A DNA stretch of 64,000 bases from Gnetum montanum (Eukaryota > Streptophyta > Gnetopsida > Gnetales > Gnetaceae): positions 117,644-181,643 of the forward strand of contig MNCI01005055.1 of NCBI GenBank assembly GCA_015680685.1. The letters are read 5' to 3'. The notes under the pieces were generated by a model that was given only the letters and a program-made list of their open reading frames with translations, had not been told where the DNA came from and did no database searches. Shown here piece after piece: positions 45,067 to 58,507 of this stretch. Numbering within the stretch: position 1 is the first letter of the stretch; each line of letters starts with the position of its first letter. Position numbers and translations under genes: made by a program.

Positions 45067-47525
45067 GCCTATAGATATGTCCTATACCTTTCATCTCTCT
45101 ACATTATTAAATTAACATAAGAATGATCAGCAGAAAACAAAGAACACCAAATAAGGGATCCATTTGGCATGTATTCCTATACCAACATGAGTTCACTAGA
45201 ATCATTGTAGTGGCCCAAGAGCTTTACTATATTCTCATGACTTTATCCTTACAGAAGTTAGATCTGCAAATTTTAACTTCTAATAAGTAGGCTATAAACC
45301 TTGTGGAAATGGACATATATATTAACAAATTAAACTGGTTCAAAATTTCTTATAGAAAAATTACCTTTCTGGTAGAAAAATTACCAAAAGGTGCTATTGT
45401 TACTTTGTTAGTAACTAAAAATTTTCAGTTTTAGAATCACTGCCAAAGCTATAGGCTTATTTTCAATAACCAAAGTTCTTCCCTAACAAGATTTCTGCCG
45501 TAAAAAAAGAACAAAAATTCCCTTATTAAGTAAATGAATAATATTAATGAGCTATTTTCAACTCATACCTAGGCACACAAAGTGTGAGGTTGCTTTATGA
45601 ATGTTTCAAAGGAGCAAGTCACCTTCCATTATGATTTAGCCCATATTTACTAAATATTGCATGACCTTATTTACAGCTCTTTAGAGTGTTGGGACATCTT
45701 CCTCTTTACACTTTCCTTTTCCACAACTTTTCACATTTCTCCCAACCCTTTCTTTCTATTATGTTTTTATAAAATTAGAAAACATGTAAGATACATTAGT
45801 TTATACAAAATACATACATAACAATAAATCTTATGTACAACAAATGTATTCAATATTCCTGTACTGAAAATACTTCTATGTAAATGGTTCCTTTATTGTT
45901 CGAATAAATTTTCAAATGTCATTTACAAAATTGTTATGTTTAAACATGTCTAATACTATGGTCTTCCAATTTTATTATGCTTAAGAGTTAAGATAATACA
46001 TGGGTATAATAGTAATGCCTACCACAACATCCATAGTTTTATACTGAAGAAAGCACTTAAATTTAGTTACCTCATTAAGAAATTCTTTAGTTCCTTGATC
46101 AGAAAATGCTGTTAGAACTTTAACAGTGACTTCTTGTCCATCAGGAAACTTTCCATGGAAGACTAATCCAAATCCACCACATCCAATTTCATGCCAAAAG
46201 TCCTAAGCAGCTAATAAGAGCTCTTTCATTGTGAACAATTTACATTATCATGACTTGGGTATCTTCACTTTTAGTGATGATTCTTCATAAATTTATAGCT
46301 ATGTTAAGGTTCTTATATCATCACTTTTATCTCTATAAAATTTTAAATTCTGGTGGTGAACACTTTTCATACAATGTAATTATGAGTTTTGGACCATACC
46401 TTTGCCTTTAGCCCTGCTAACCTTGTATTTTCTCAAACTAGCATTCGATATCCACGTTGTGATTACAATCATCAGCAAAATTGCACCAGCTGTTACTACG
46501 AGGATGGCTTTGACATTCAGGTGCCCCTTTGATTTAAAAATAAGGTACTGGTTGTTAGAGAAGCTGCATATAATTTGACAGCGCACCTTTGACAGCGCAC
46601 CTTATATCATCCTGTGTCTTCAGTTATAAAAAAGATAAGGTATTGTATTATAAGGTATTATCATTATACACAAACTTAAAAACATTGCTTGAATATAGGA
46701 CCCAGCTGAGCCATTTGAGGTGTAATTTCTCTACTAAAATTATTGTTAGCAATAGACCTGGAATGTTTCATAGAAGTCTCATTGAAGTTAGATGCTTTAG
46801 AATAATGATTTTCTCTCTGCAATAATAGAATCTACTAATAAAGCTTCAATTTCAATTTTAATTTCATAATCAATTCAATTTACAGCTCCTGAAGATTACT
46901 CAGGGTACATAACCATGCAGGAAGAGTTCCATTCAATTTGTTATTTTCCAAATTTCTGCAAATAGCTGCAACTTCAACATACTGATTGGGTACACATACA
47001 GATCATACACGAATTCGTCCACATTTTGGCTTACATTTTTTGCAAGTGTGTGAGTCTTGACAAATCTGGTAATGGTCCTTCCAATTGATTGCTCGAAAAG
47101 TCTCTGTAAGATAATCAACGTTCAGTAGATCACATTTATACACTTTAACAAGCAAAAATCATAGCGACTAGAAGTTCCATTGGAAGATAAACACAGTATA
47201 TACATACAAGTATTTTAAACCAGTCAGCTTTGCAATGCTCTGAGGTATACGCCGGCAGAGATTTTTGCCAGAACTGCCAACATGACCTCATTTATTGGAT
47301 TCTACTATTTGGCTTGAAAAGAATTCACATTTCAGGCTTTTTATAAAATGGGAGAAAACTTGAAATATTAGTAAAATTGAAATTTTATTATCTCCTTGAA
47401 CTGTCTCGAGCTATTGGACATTTAAGAAAATTACCTGGTGTTCTGAGTAGGATTAAATCATCAAATTTATATAAATAACAAAGAATTGAAAAAGAAGAAG
47501 CTCACAGATGTGAAACTGTCATGTT

Positions 47526-47612
47526 GGTGCAGCTAATACATTTCCAGGGAATTACAAAACATGGGTTACTGGTGCAGCTAATACATTTCCAGGGAATTAC
47601 AAAACATGGATC
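47526..47612. repeat. 45-bp tandem duplication in pseudogene linker exon
   Basis: The unit GGTGCAGCTAATACATTTCC...CATGGGTTACT occurs at 47526-47570 and again from 47571, near-identical over about 40 bp. It lies inside the exon equivalent to exon 4 of the intact gene. Confidence 0.9.
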
Positions 47613-48359
47613 AGTAACCCATGAGGTGAAGTTCAACTTAAATTTTGATCTCATCTCCTTCAGCACCTGCACTGCACGTTTTCATAACCACATCACACAG
47701 GCATACATCACTATTCGATTTCAATTCATCAAACAGGGTTTACAAAACTATGAAAAGCCAAAGTCTTTCTCTGTTTCTGAGAGCATTAGTCGCTGGAATC
47801 ATCACTGGATTCATCATTGGTGATTTAAAAATAGGATAGTTAAAAAGGACAGCATATATAATGAAAAGGCAAGAATTTTATTTATACCTTCGGAGTGGTC
47901 TGTAGCCTTTTTTTAATGGACCAAATTACAAATTTCAAGGGCATGTAAAGGAACCGCAGCAGTGCCATCGGTAGTTTGCAAAGATAGGTTACATACTCTG
48001 TTATGGCATTTTCCCACCTCTGAAGCCTCCACTATGCTGTGGTTCGGCAGCAACCACAAGTTTATTATGACAGTTCCGTCAAGGACAACATTGAAAGTAA
48101 TGGATTCCGTCATATTGTGAACATCATAAAAATAGAGCAGCAACAATATGTTGCTCAAAGTTGGGTTGGATCAAGCAGGCCAAAAACTACAGGGGATGAA
48201 GCATCAAGAAGTTGAGCTGTTTGCATCACAGCAGACGTAGGAACGTCAGTGGAGTTTGCATCAATTTTTGAAGAGGTAGATTTCAAAGCGCAGCTGTTGG
48301 TAAATTCGAAGAATACCAGATGTGATCAAATGTGATCAAAATTATCATCTCGATACCTT

Positions 48360-50107
48360 AACAGCAAATTAGAAGAACAATGCTAGAAACCGGCATCACC
48401 ATTTCTCCAAAATTTTCATCATTAGTGTTTGGAAATCTTGGTTTGCCATTTGAAATCACGCTCCCAAGTAATTTTCACTGTTAACAGGCTTTGAATTTGA
48501 GGAAAAAAAAAATATAACTACTCTCAATAAACAGAAATAATGCTATAAAGCTGTTTATTTTATGCATTTTACTTTTGAAACTTTATTTGATTTTACTTTT
48601 CAAATTTAATTTTAATATTTTAAATTTAGAATTATAGTTTTACCTTTCAGGATCCTTTTGCAATTGTTTAGATTTTTATGGATCTATTAAAATCAAGATT
48701 CTTAGGATTCTATGCTGATGCTAATCCAACGACTTAAAATTTTTCCAATGACTTAGACTTAGCTTACTTTTCGGGTTTTTTTTCTTTCCCTTTTGCTATT
48801 TTTCTTTTGTTTTCTAAATAACCAGAACTTACAAAACCCCAATGTATAGAGAAGCGTACGTTAATCCATCTTCACCCCAATATCCAGTCGGGCGACCAAT
48901 CAATCATTATCGACGAAGATGAAGTGTTCTCTATTTCAGCCACAGAGACACAATCCAACTAAGTAGATTTTCATGGACCATTTCAGCCACAGAGACACAA
49001 TCCAACTAAGTAGATTTTCATGGACCATTTCAGCCACAGAGACACAATCCAACTAAGTAGATTTTCATGGACCATTTCAGCCACAGAGACACAATCCAAC
49101 TAAGTAGATTTTCATGGACCACAGCTTGATCAGATTGACTGAAAATGTCTTCTCACTGAATATGAACAAATGCAGAGTTATGGACTCCGGTCCATGCAGC
49201 AATTAGTGAGTTCTGTTTCTTGTGTGGAAATTATCACGTACAAACAAGGGTACCTTTCGTTTCTTTTATGGAAAATAACGCCTACATAGGTCCCACTGGT
49301 AAGTACACCAGATAATTGAAAGTTAACACTGTGGTCAAGCAGGCGTAGGTTAACCGCTCGTTATTAACTGTCTCGCCTATTGCATGCTGAAATTACAGGT
49401 AAAAGTATATTTTTAAGCAATTCAGATTTAAGGTATTTAACAGCGCCCCATGATTATCCTGAATCTTTATCCTGAATCTTTACAGTATCACATAATTGTT
49501 GGGCTGTAGGAAGAGTGAAAGAGCTCAATGAAAGATAATCGATGGGTATTTCACTACTTTTCAAATAAAAGACAATATTTCCATTTTATAGATACTTTCG
49601 TATCCTAAATTGACATGCCAGTGCTAATTTATGAATTATATAAGTTTAGTTTTTAACCCCTTTAAGTTAATCAACGCAATTTCGGTGACGCTTCACTATT
49701 TTGAATACTCATAGTTATTTTTTCATGAACTGTACACATTTTTTAAAATTCAGGCAAATTGCTATAAAATCAAATATTTAACACTTGTTTTGTATGGGAA
49801 GGATTCGCACCCTTGAGTTCTTTACTACACAATGCTTAAAAAATTACCATCCTTAAAATGCCAAATACATTTCTAAAATTTAACTTGAATTTTCTTAATT
49901 TACAACCATATATATCTAAATTGCATTGGTGCCTTCATTTTTCATAAATTGTTCATGGATAACTCCAAACCCATGTGCACTTCACTTAAATTGTCTCTGT
50001 TCCATAGGATCCTAATCACCATTGCATTTCATTTTTAAATATCTTGTAGGTAATGGCTACAGCCCACAGGACCAGTCATCTTGGTAATTGACCATAGGAA
50101 TTACTTT
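48360..50107. other. Intergenic region between kinase pseudogene and kinase gene
   Basis: No gene is seen. It contains the four-copy 47-bp repeat and AT-rich DNA. The last few hundred bases (49600-50107) would hold the 3' UTR and polyadenylation region of the kinase gene, but no decisive signal was identified. Confidence 0.6.
48934..49121. repeat. Four-copy 47-bp tandem repeat
   Basis: Units begin TTTCAGCCACAGAGACACAA at 48934, 48981, 49028 and 49075 and end TTTTCATGGACCA. They are virtually identical. No coding role is apparent. Confidence 0.95.
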
Positions 50108-53100
50108 TTACCATCTAAGTTCCAAAAAGTTTTCATGAAAGCTTGCATTGGAAGCTGATGGTTTATGATCCAGACTGTCACATGCAAGTAAAATTGAAGT
50201 TTCAGGTTTACATATGCCATCAAATGTTGCTCCCTGCTCCAATTCTGCAGCTCTTTGTAATTCATTAATTACTTCACTGATCCCAGGCCTCAAATACGGT
50301 TTGGTTTTGACACACCACATTGCCACTCTAGTAGCCAATGCTATGGATTGTATACTTGTAAATTTCCCTTCCAAACACAAGTCCATGATTAAACGAAGCT
50401 GCTCTGGATGCCCCATTCTCACGTATGGTTTTGCCTGAGATTACAAATGGAATTCATTCATGTAATCAACTGCACAGAAACAATATTGAGATTCAAATTT
50501 AATTTGTTATAGAATTGGAAATTCAGAGCTCATACCCATCTCACAAGGTTGACTTGTTCATCATTTAACCTTCCGTCAATCGCCTGCCTACCACACACAA
50601 GTTCAAGAAGCACCACTCCAAAACTAAATACATCACTCTTGTCTGTAAGCCTGTGAGTGCTAAAACACCTGCAATCATGTAAAACTGGATCATGTCATAT
50701 GTAATTAAAAGCCTTTCATTAACAAATAATGTAATTAAAATTTAGAAAGAAAGATGTATTATTATTACTCGGGATCAAGGTAGCCTGCTGTTCCCTTCAC
50801 GCTGGTCATTACATGAGAGACTCCATCAATTGTTGCCCTTGAGAGACCCAGATCTGAAATCTTTGCATTCAAATCTTTGTCAAGTAGAATGTTAGCAGAC
50901 TTGACATCTCTGTGTAAGATCCGGGGATTACACTTCATATGCAAGTATTCCAGACCTTCAAATCCAAACAATAATTTAAATCAAACGACTGCTTTTGTAC
51001 AAGTTTTGAAATTCAAGAGCGAATTGCAATGGATGTTTTTTCCATTTTTACCATGAGCTGTGTCCAGGGCTATTTTGAGCCGATCTTTCCAAGGAAGCTC
51101 CAAATTGCCCAACTTGCAACCTTTGAACATGCCAAGCCATGCATTTTTCATTATTTCAAAATATGCTAACTATTCAAAACACTTTGCTTGAACAAAGCCA
51201 TACCATAGAGATGATCTTTGAGGGATCCATGAAATATGTATTCATAAATCAGCATAAGCTGATCTGAATCATCACAGTAGCCCAAAAGCCTTACCAAATT
51301 CTCATGATTCATCCGGGATAAAAGCAGAAGCTGAAAATTTTTTAAGTACCATAAGACCGTTAATACTGCTATTAGGAACTAGCAAAAACAGAAACAATAT
51401 GGCTCTCAACATATTGAGTGATAAGCTTAACCTCGTTGAGAAACTCATCTTTCCCTTGAATAGAAAATGCTGATAAGACTTTGACTGCTATTTTAGTTCC
51501 ATTGGGTAATTTTCCATAGAAAACAGATCCAAAACCTCCACTGCCTATTTCACATGTGAATTGCTGTGTAGCTGAGATAATTTCTTTCATTGTGAATGAT
51601 GTGCAATGTGAACTCTTCGGTATTGCAACATTCAATGATGATCCTGCATTTCATTGAAACAACTTGTTATGAAATAAATAATACAGACAAGACTATAAAG
51701 GTTAGACATCAACCAAAAGACACTACCATTTTTTTGTTTGGTTTTGCTTTCATAAGCTCTGTCCTTCCTGACAAACAAAACCATGCCAATTGCCAATAAA
51801 GTAAATAATAGCAAACTAACACCAATGGCTGCCCCGATTACCACACCATGGTTCTTTGAACTTGGAACCACAAACTTGTTGCCGGAGAAGCTACAACATC
51901 CAAGAAATAAACCATTCGTTTTCATTCATCTTAATAACTTCAGCCTTTTTCACTTTAAAGTCACTAGACACTCTGAAATCCTACTCTGTTTTGTGAACTC
52001 TAAAAAATTCTTACTTTTTAAAATTAAGATATTCAAGCTGCCGTGGAATTTCACCGCTAAAGTTATTATTCTGCACAAACCTGTAAAATAGAAAGGAATA
52101 CACCTTGATAAACATCGTTTTTTTTTTCAAATTTTAAATTCTCTGAAATTGATCCTTACAATTCTCTTAGATTTTCCAGTTTAGTTAGCCAAGCTGGAAG
52201 GTGACCGCTGAGATGGTTGTTACTTAAATTCCTGCAAGACATTTAAACTTAATATAATGTCCAGTTAAAATCTAGAGACTAAAAGCAATGAATGTGAATT
52301 TAGAAACTGTCTTACATGGTCTGCAACATGGTCAGATTAGAGAGGTCTGGCAAAGGTCCCTCCAGCAAATTGTCAGAAAGATCCCTGCAAATATATAAAT
52401 AGGTATCTTATATAGAGATTTAGTTGCTTAAATCCACAGTTATGTTTGAAACTTTAATTAAATTACTTCAATATTCACCTACAGGTATATTAAACCACTG
52501 AGATTTCCCAAACTCTGAGGTATAAACCCTGATAAGTTCTTCCGGGAAAGATAGCTGCAACCCCAATTAAGTGAGAAGAAAATTAAACCTCTTATAAATT
52601 ATTGAAACCCTGAATAAAAATAATTCTTTCCAGTAAGGTTACTTTAAAATTCAGAATAATTTGTTAAAAAATTACTCACAGATGGGAAACTCTCTGATTG
52701 TTACAGCTGATATGCTGCCAGGGGAAGATAAAACATGGATCAGAGACCCAAGACCAAGTGACAGAGTTGGAGCCCAATCTCATTTTTAGGTCCATCAGTC
52801 CCTCCACTGTGGTGTTTCAATTTACAAAATAATCATTCCCAACAACATTTCCTAACCACTATTTAAGAAAAAGAAAAAAAGAAAATAAAATGAAGTGGTG
52901 GAAGAAACAAACACGGAAGTCGGCTGAACCCCTTACCGTCTTCAGCTGCTGTTCCCTGCATCGTATTTGCGAATCCGAACATTTCAAGGGCGTTCAACGG
53001 AACCTTAGTTTTGCCGTCCAAAGGTTGAAGCCTGATTTCGTAATTTTGGCTGGGAACTTCCGGTTGTACGGCAATCTCCATGGCGGTGTAATTACGAACC

Positions 53101-54767
53101 AAAGTCACGTTAGCAGCAAACATCTTACTTGTTAGAGCATTTGAAACGCTGAAACTGACGCGTTCCGAAGATTTGTCAATTTCAGATAAGTAAAGCAGAA
53201 GCAGTACTTTCTTTGTTGAATCAAAAGAACCGAAAACAACGGTGGTACTTGAATCAAGCATTTGGGCAGTCTGCATCACAGCGGATGGAGGAAGGTCTGC
53301 AGTGGAGTTTGCATCAATTTCTGAAGGCGTAGACTTCAAAGGCGCAGCTGTTGGAAAATTTGAAGAATACCAGATGCGATCAAAATTATCATCTGGGTAC
53401 CTAGACAATAAATTAAGAGAGCAATGTTAAGAGGGGAAAAAATCTATGCTTCATAGAATTCTTCCCAAATTTTTGACAAACAGCCATCGTGATTCTGGTT
53501 CCTGATTCCTAATAACATTTGCAGGAGCAATTTGCAATTTTAATATACATCTACGCTTATTTCATATTTTGCATTTGAAAAGAGCAGTATATATCTTTTT
53601 TCAACAGAGAGAAACAATGACATAATGATGTATATTGTTTAATTTTACTTTTTGAAAATTAATTTAAATATTTTAAGAGTATCCGATAAAAATCATTTTA
53701 AGAGTTAGCATTTATATAAAACCTTATAATTATAGGTTTGCTTATAAGATTCCTAACAATTTTTGTAACCGCTATCAAGCTTAAGAGTCCCTTGGAATCA
53801 AGATTCCTATTATTATATAATTCTGCAAACCAAAATCTTGCGAAGTCCATAAAAAGTACTTTTTTTTCCACGCTTGCGTCGCTTCTGTATTCTGCAGCGA
53901 ACTAAATTATGATTCTAGAGGGCTTAAAGTTTCCCACAACGAACACCTTAGCCAAACCTTACTCTCAATTCTTTTTTCCCCTTCTCTTCTTCTTTCTTTT
54001 CTAATTTTTGAACGAGCACTTGTAAAACACGGATGTGTTGAGAAACGTACCTTACTGGGAGACCGTTGCCGCCGCCAATATCAAGTCTGGCTTGCAGTAC
54101 CAGCATAACTGTCGGCTTTAACCACTTGTACATCCCATCCTTGAATTCGATCATCTGAATGGCAGATATGAATGGATCTGTTGCCTCACTCATTCTGTTC
54201 AGGCATATATATATCGTTGTTCCCCTCGTTACCAGAATATGTTCATATTCATAATACCTTCCATCCAACTTGTTCGATTCATAAAGCATGTCTGTCATCT
54301 CAACAGAATAATTGAACAGACCAGGCCAATTCTTATTGTAGAAGGACAGTCTCAGAAGGAAAGGGTGAGTTGAAGACCAGGGGATCCCATAGCACGACTT
54401 GTTCAGAGGTTTGGGAAATTTTCTGAGATTTTGCATATAAACAAAATAAGAGGGCACGGTTTCAGAGACACGTTGTGCTTGGCCAAGTTGGATGTAATTT
54501 GTATCCGGCACCCAAACCAATCCTCTATCATCTGTAAAATTGGATTTTGATCCGCAAGCAATATTCAAAAACCCTGCAATTTTTTCCTGTCAGAAACTCA
54601 GAATTTCTAAAACCAGTTTCATAAATCTTTAAGGACAAAAATTCTGAATTATGAATACCGTTTTGGGCATGAACGAAATTTGCAGCAAAAAGCAAAACAA
54701 TGATACACCGGTTCATGAGTTGCTGCCTCTTTTTCATTGGAAAAGTTGAGTCCAAGTTGCTACGCAT
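50108..54767 (-). CDS. LRR receptor-like kinase with malectin-like ectodomain (LRR-I type), 15 exons
   Basis: Plasma-membrane receptor kinase. Exons: 54767-54659, 54573-54051, 53400-52937, 52806-52680, 52554-52483, 52384-52316, 52231-52160, 52080-52015, 51890-51727, 51643-51432, 51330-51204, 51120-51052, 50955-50769, 50668-50536, 50434-50108. All introns are GT-AG and the total is 2721 nt (906 residues). Signal peptide: from Met11 ([20 protein letters not shown]) is more typical than from Met1. Malectin-like domain about 38-365, SDPC motif (usually GDPC), LRRs about 400-500 in 66-72 bp exons, TM about 518-542, kinase about 587-860. Gly loop GSGGFGSV, Lys610 (AVK), HRD 706-708, DLG 726-728 in place of [12 protein letters not shown] 746-754. 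Relatives perceive ligands in growth, symbiosis or immunity; this ligand is unknown. Kinase competence is plausible since Asp of DLG is kept. Confidence 0.93.
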
Positions 54768-54959
54768 AGTGAAGCTGGTTTCAAATTTCTAACACATGCA
54801 CTCAAAATGGGAAAGAACTTGCCAGAGTTAAGCTTGTAGCATTATTTGTACCGAATATTGTTTTTAATGAAAGAATGAAATAAAACACTAATTTGTTTTC
54901 TTTCTCTCGTCAAATTATTTGACCAGAGACTGAAGAGGCGTATTTGGTCATTTAAATGG

Positions 54960-55110
54960 CTGTGGACAGAAGCACAGAAACCATAAACTTATAACAAGTA
55001 TTTGGCATGTCATGTCTTAATCTCCATCCCGTACCACCCATTTGGTAAAAAGGTTTGTAGACTTTTCAAGTCAAGATAATCCAGCTCCAGATGATAAAAA
55101 TCTATGCAAC
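54960..55110. repeat. Kinase-gene upstream segment duplicated at 56935-57095
   Basis: About 200 bp upstream of the kinase start, the text AGTATTTGGCATGTCATGTC...AATCTATGCA aligns with 56935-57095 (AGTATTCAGCATGTTAAGTC...AATCTATGGA), with a shared TCCAGCT core. It may include promoter sequence of the kinase gene. Confidence 0.6.
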
Positions 55111-57880
55111 TTTGGCGCTTCTGCTAAGATTCTTGTATAGTGTACAATGTACACTGGTAGCAAACTTATTTGTTTCTCGTGGGTATAATGATTTCAGGAG
55201 AAAAGGGTCTTCGATCACTAATTTTCTACTAGAATGCTTGATACAACACAGATGTCTGTGTATGTTGTTTCCAAATCTACTTATGCCCTCCTGTTACATG
55301 CAACAACCATTTTATTTTTAACCTTATTTTTAATGGATTAGAAAGGAAAAACCAAAAACTTTAAAGATTAGATCCATTCAAGTTTAAAATAAACTTAAGA
55401 TAAGTGATACATAAGATCATCAGTGGGGCACTGTTCACGAAAAGAAGATGCAGTATTAAAGGCTGCAAAATTGTCAGAGAATGCACGGGTGAGGATGATG
55501 AATGAGGAAATCTCCATGCACTGCCAAATAGAAACTCAACCCCAGAGAAGATGCATAGTAATTTCATACTTACAATGTTTAAGAGAGAGAAATTCAAAAT
55601 GCATGGAAGTGTACCAAACATTTGTTTGAAAAAGAAAAAAATTCTGACCCTCTAAGCTGCAAGTTCAAGAAAGCTATGATGTTTGCATTAATCAACAGCA
55701 CTATTATTCTTAAAGATATTTCATATTTAATTTTTATTGGCTTGAAAATATAGAGTATATTTAAAAAGTGTACATTCTTTTAATACAAATGAAAACAATG
55801 AAAGGTTGATTGCATAAGGATATGAAAGGTGTCAAAAAGAAGATACAAAAAGCTTTTGATAAGATATAAGAGTCTTTATATATCGTAATTAATCATACTC
55901 TTCTTTATTTAAATGTAAAAACCTTTTATTTATAATAAATTTTCTTTTGTCTAGGGTAAATTCTATGAGAAAGGAAGTTTGGTAACCATTAATAAAGAAA
56001 AAAGGGATGACTTGAAATAAAACTAATAATTATTAGGGTGATTGAAACATGATTATTTTCGTATAAGTTTATAACTTAATGCCATTCACTAAAATCAAAC
56101 TTATGACTTGAAGTTTCTACATTAAAAGTCTTACTTTTAAGCTAACATCTCCTTATTGGCCTTTAAAAAAGTGCATAAAAATACATATCTCTTTGACTAA
56201 TAAAAATATCCTTATTTCTCTTTGTCTAACACAAAGTCCTCAAGAGTAAATGACTTTCTTTAATGAAAGCAAACCTATATGATGTGGTAACACAAGGAGT
56301 AGAAAGGGATTGATTATGTTAATTGATAAATATGATAGAAGTTAAGGTTATTCTTAAAGATATGGAGAATTAAGCTATTATTTAGAATGATGGTAAGTTA
56401 CTTGTTTTAGGGCTCAAAAACCCTAGGTTCAACTCTAGATATAGCCACTCAAAGATAGGTTAGGTTTTTACACATATACCACCCTAGTTAATGAGGCATT
56501 ACTTACTTACATCATGCACCCTGTGACGGGCTATTAGATTCCTCAAGGTATACTAATTTAACGTGGTTAGATTCTTCTTTATCATACTTCTAATATATCA
56601 TATTGACTATATGTATTGGAGTATACTTACAATCAAATTCTTTTGAAGTTCGACAACCCCTTTCACCACATTTACCAACCCTCTAAACACTCTATTTGCT
56701 AGGATAAGCATTAAACTTCAAATGATATCTCTTGAAGCTTTGAATGCTTTTAAAATCTATCACTTGGGTAAGAACTTGCTGAGGGAAGCAACTTGTGGGA
56801 TCATTCTCACAAAAAAGAAAAAAAAAATAAAATCTTTTATTACAAAAGAATGGAATGAAATAGTGTTTATTAGTTTCTCCACTTTAGACCATATAATGAC
56901 TTAAGATTCAGTCATGCACATGGTTGTCAATAGAAGTAGCATGAGATAGTGAGAAACCAAGGACCAAAAAGTATTCAGCATGTTAAGTCCTAATCTTTGC
57001 CTCCCACGGCTGATTCCCATCCTCATAAATTTTTGGAGACTTTTTTAGCTAAGATAAATCCAGCTACAAGAGAGGAAAATCTATGGACTATGGATTTAGT
57101 AGGCCATTTTTATTGATTTAGATAAATAGGCTCAAATTGCTATGTTAAAGTGTTATGTGAGAAACAAAGATCTTTGCATTGAAGTGCATCACATTCATTT
57201 ATACACTTGTCACCACACTTTCAAAATTTAGAAAGTGGACTATACATGCCTTGTTGAAATTTTGTATACTGTGTGGTTCTTATAACTCCTAAAACATAGT
57301 GTCCCACTTTTAATGCCTATTCTTGCAAGGTCTAATAAAATTTTACCCACAGAATAGAACTATTATTTATTGTTGAAGCATTGTTTATTTGTATATTTGG
57401 TTGTTGTAGCTTCCAAGATTTTACTAAGATAAAATGAATTAAAACACATTAAATGAGAATGCCCTTTCAAGAGCATGGTGTGGAGGACTTCTCAAAAGGA
57501 AGGATGTCCCTTGTTTAGGCACCATTTAGGCCTGTCCCGTTATTTGTTGTGTAATGCTCAAATTTGGATGCCTTTATAGTATTTTACATTCCTTGTTCAA
57601 GTCCCTTACATATTTTTTATTTCTAGCAATACAAATATCTCATTCTTATAGAAATAAACATTTTATACTTTATTTTATTTTAAAAGAAAAATTATTCTGT
57701 ATCCCTTAAAATATTAATGGTGCCAATGTTATCTATTTAAATGTTAAAAAGCAATGTAACCTTTTATTTTATAAAGGTGGTTGTTATGGTAAGAAGATTT
57801 GGAGATATTCTTGATCAAAAAAAGAGTGAGTTGTTTATTAAAGTGTGTTGATGCGTCTGTGAAAACTTGTTTTAGAAGAC
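55111..57880. other. AT-rich intergenic region upstream of the kinase gene
   Basis: There are only short ORFs without domains. It includes the diverged copy of the kinase upstream segment (56935-57095). No kinase exons follow that copy towards the left, so only the flank, not a gene, is duplicated or retained here. No tRNA or TE end was recognised. Confidence 0.6.
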
Positions 57881-58507
57881 TATAGCCTAGGGCGCCTATT
57901 GTATGGGTACGGAAACCCGAGAATAGTCTTAGCTGGAAAGGGCCATGTGACAATAATAATAATAATAATGAAGCTTAACTATTTCAAAGAAATCTAGAAT
58001 TAAAATCCTTATACAGTTTAAACTACATCAGAAAAGGGCACATCGTTGGCAATAGACGCAGTTACCAAATTTTAACAAGTAGATTGCACTATACTTATAA
58101 GGGCAACGCAACGAAACAGAACAATGCAATAGGGACTATAGGGAGTTTCCCGATTGAAAACGGTTTAGAAGTTAAAAATTGCAATATATTAGTATCTAAG
58201 GATTTGTGGATCTGAAAGCGAAAAAAAACAAAAAAATGCTACTACTTTGAACTATAAAACAATGAAAGTTTAAGCATTATAAAAAAAGGTTTAAAATTAG
58301 TGCATAAAGTGATATACGACACAATGTACTAGTAACATGTTTGGAAATGCTGAAAATATTAAATATCTATAATTGAAAATACTAAATGTTTTTTAATATT
58401 ACTGTATGTCGTTGAGATGCGGGTGTGGTTGCAGCTGTCTGTCACATTATTCATGATCATAGGCGTTTGTCATTATCCCAGTGTCTAGAGAGAAGGCCAT
58501 CGTCTAC

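Larger units (their letters stand above)
43823..48355 (-). pseudogene. Truncated tandem paralogue of the LRR-malectin receptor kinase
   Basis: Exon-like pieces follow the same order as the intact gene at 50108-54767. There is half of the malectin-like domain (48355-47913), the SDPC-type linker (about 47650-47525, reads TDPCF), LRR exons (NLCRRIPQSIAKLTGLKYL about 47270-47215; [15 protein letters not shown] about 47095-47040; NNKLNGTLPAWL about 46965-46900) and a TM exon (46560-46386). Kinase pieces are the Gly loop GCGGFGLVFHG (46200-46080), the αC-to-hinge piece (45250-45130), the catalytic and activation loops (44740-44575), exon 14 (44440-44320) and exon 15 (44209-43823). Signal peptide and first malectin exon are absent. 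Damage: 10-bp tandem duplication and frameshift in the malectin exon, TAG in LMLV.EYMP, HRD changed to a shifted SRD, 1-bp deletion after LLEIV, and GYLDPE changed to GYLDPW. Confidence 0.85.

Noticed and set aside
44858-45094. 78-residue ORF with internal 20-residue repeat
   Set aside because: Produced by the exact 60-bp intronic duplication; no support as a gene.
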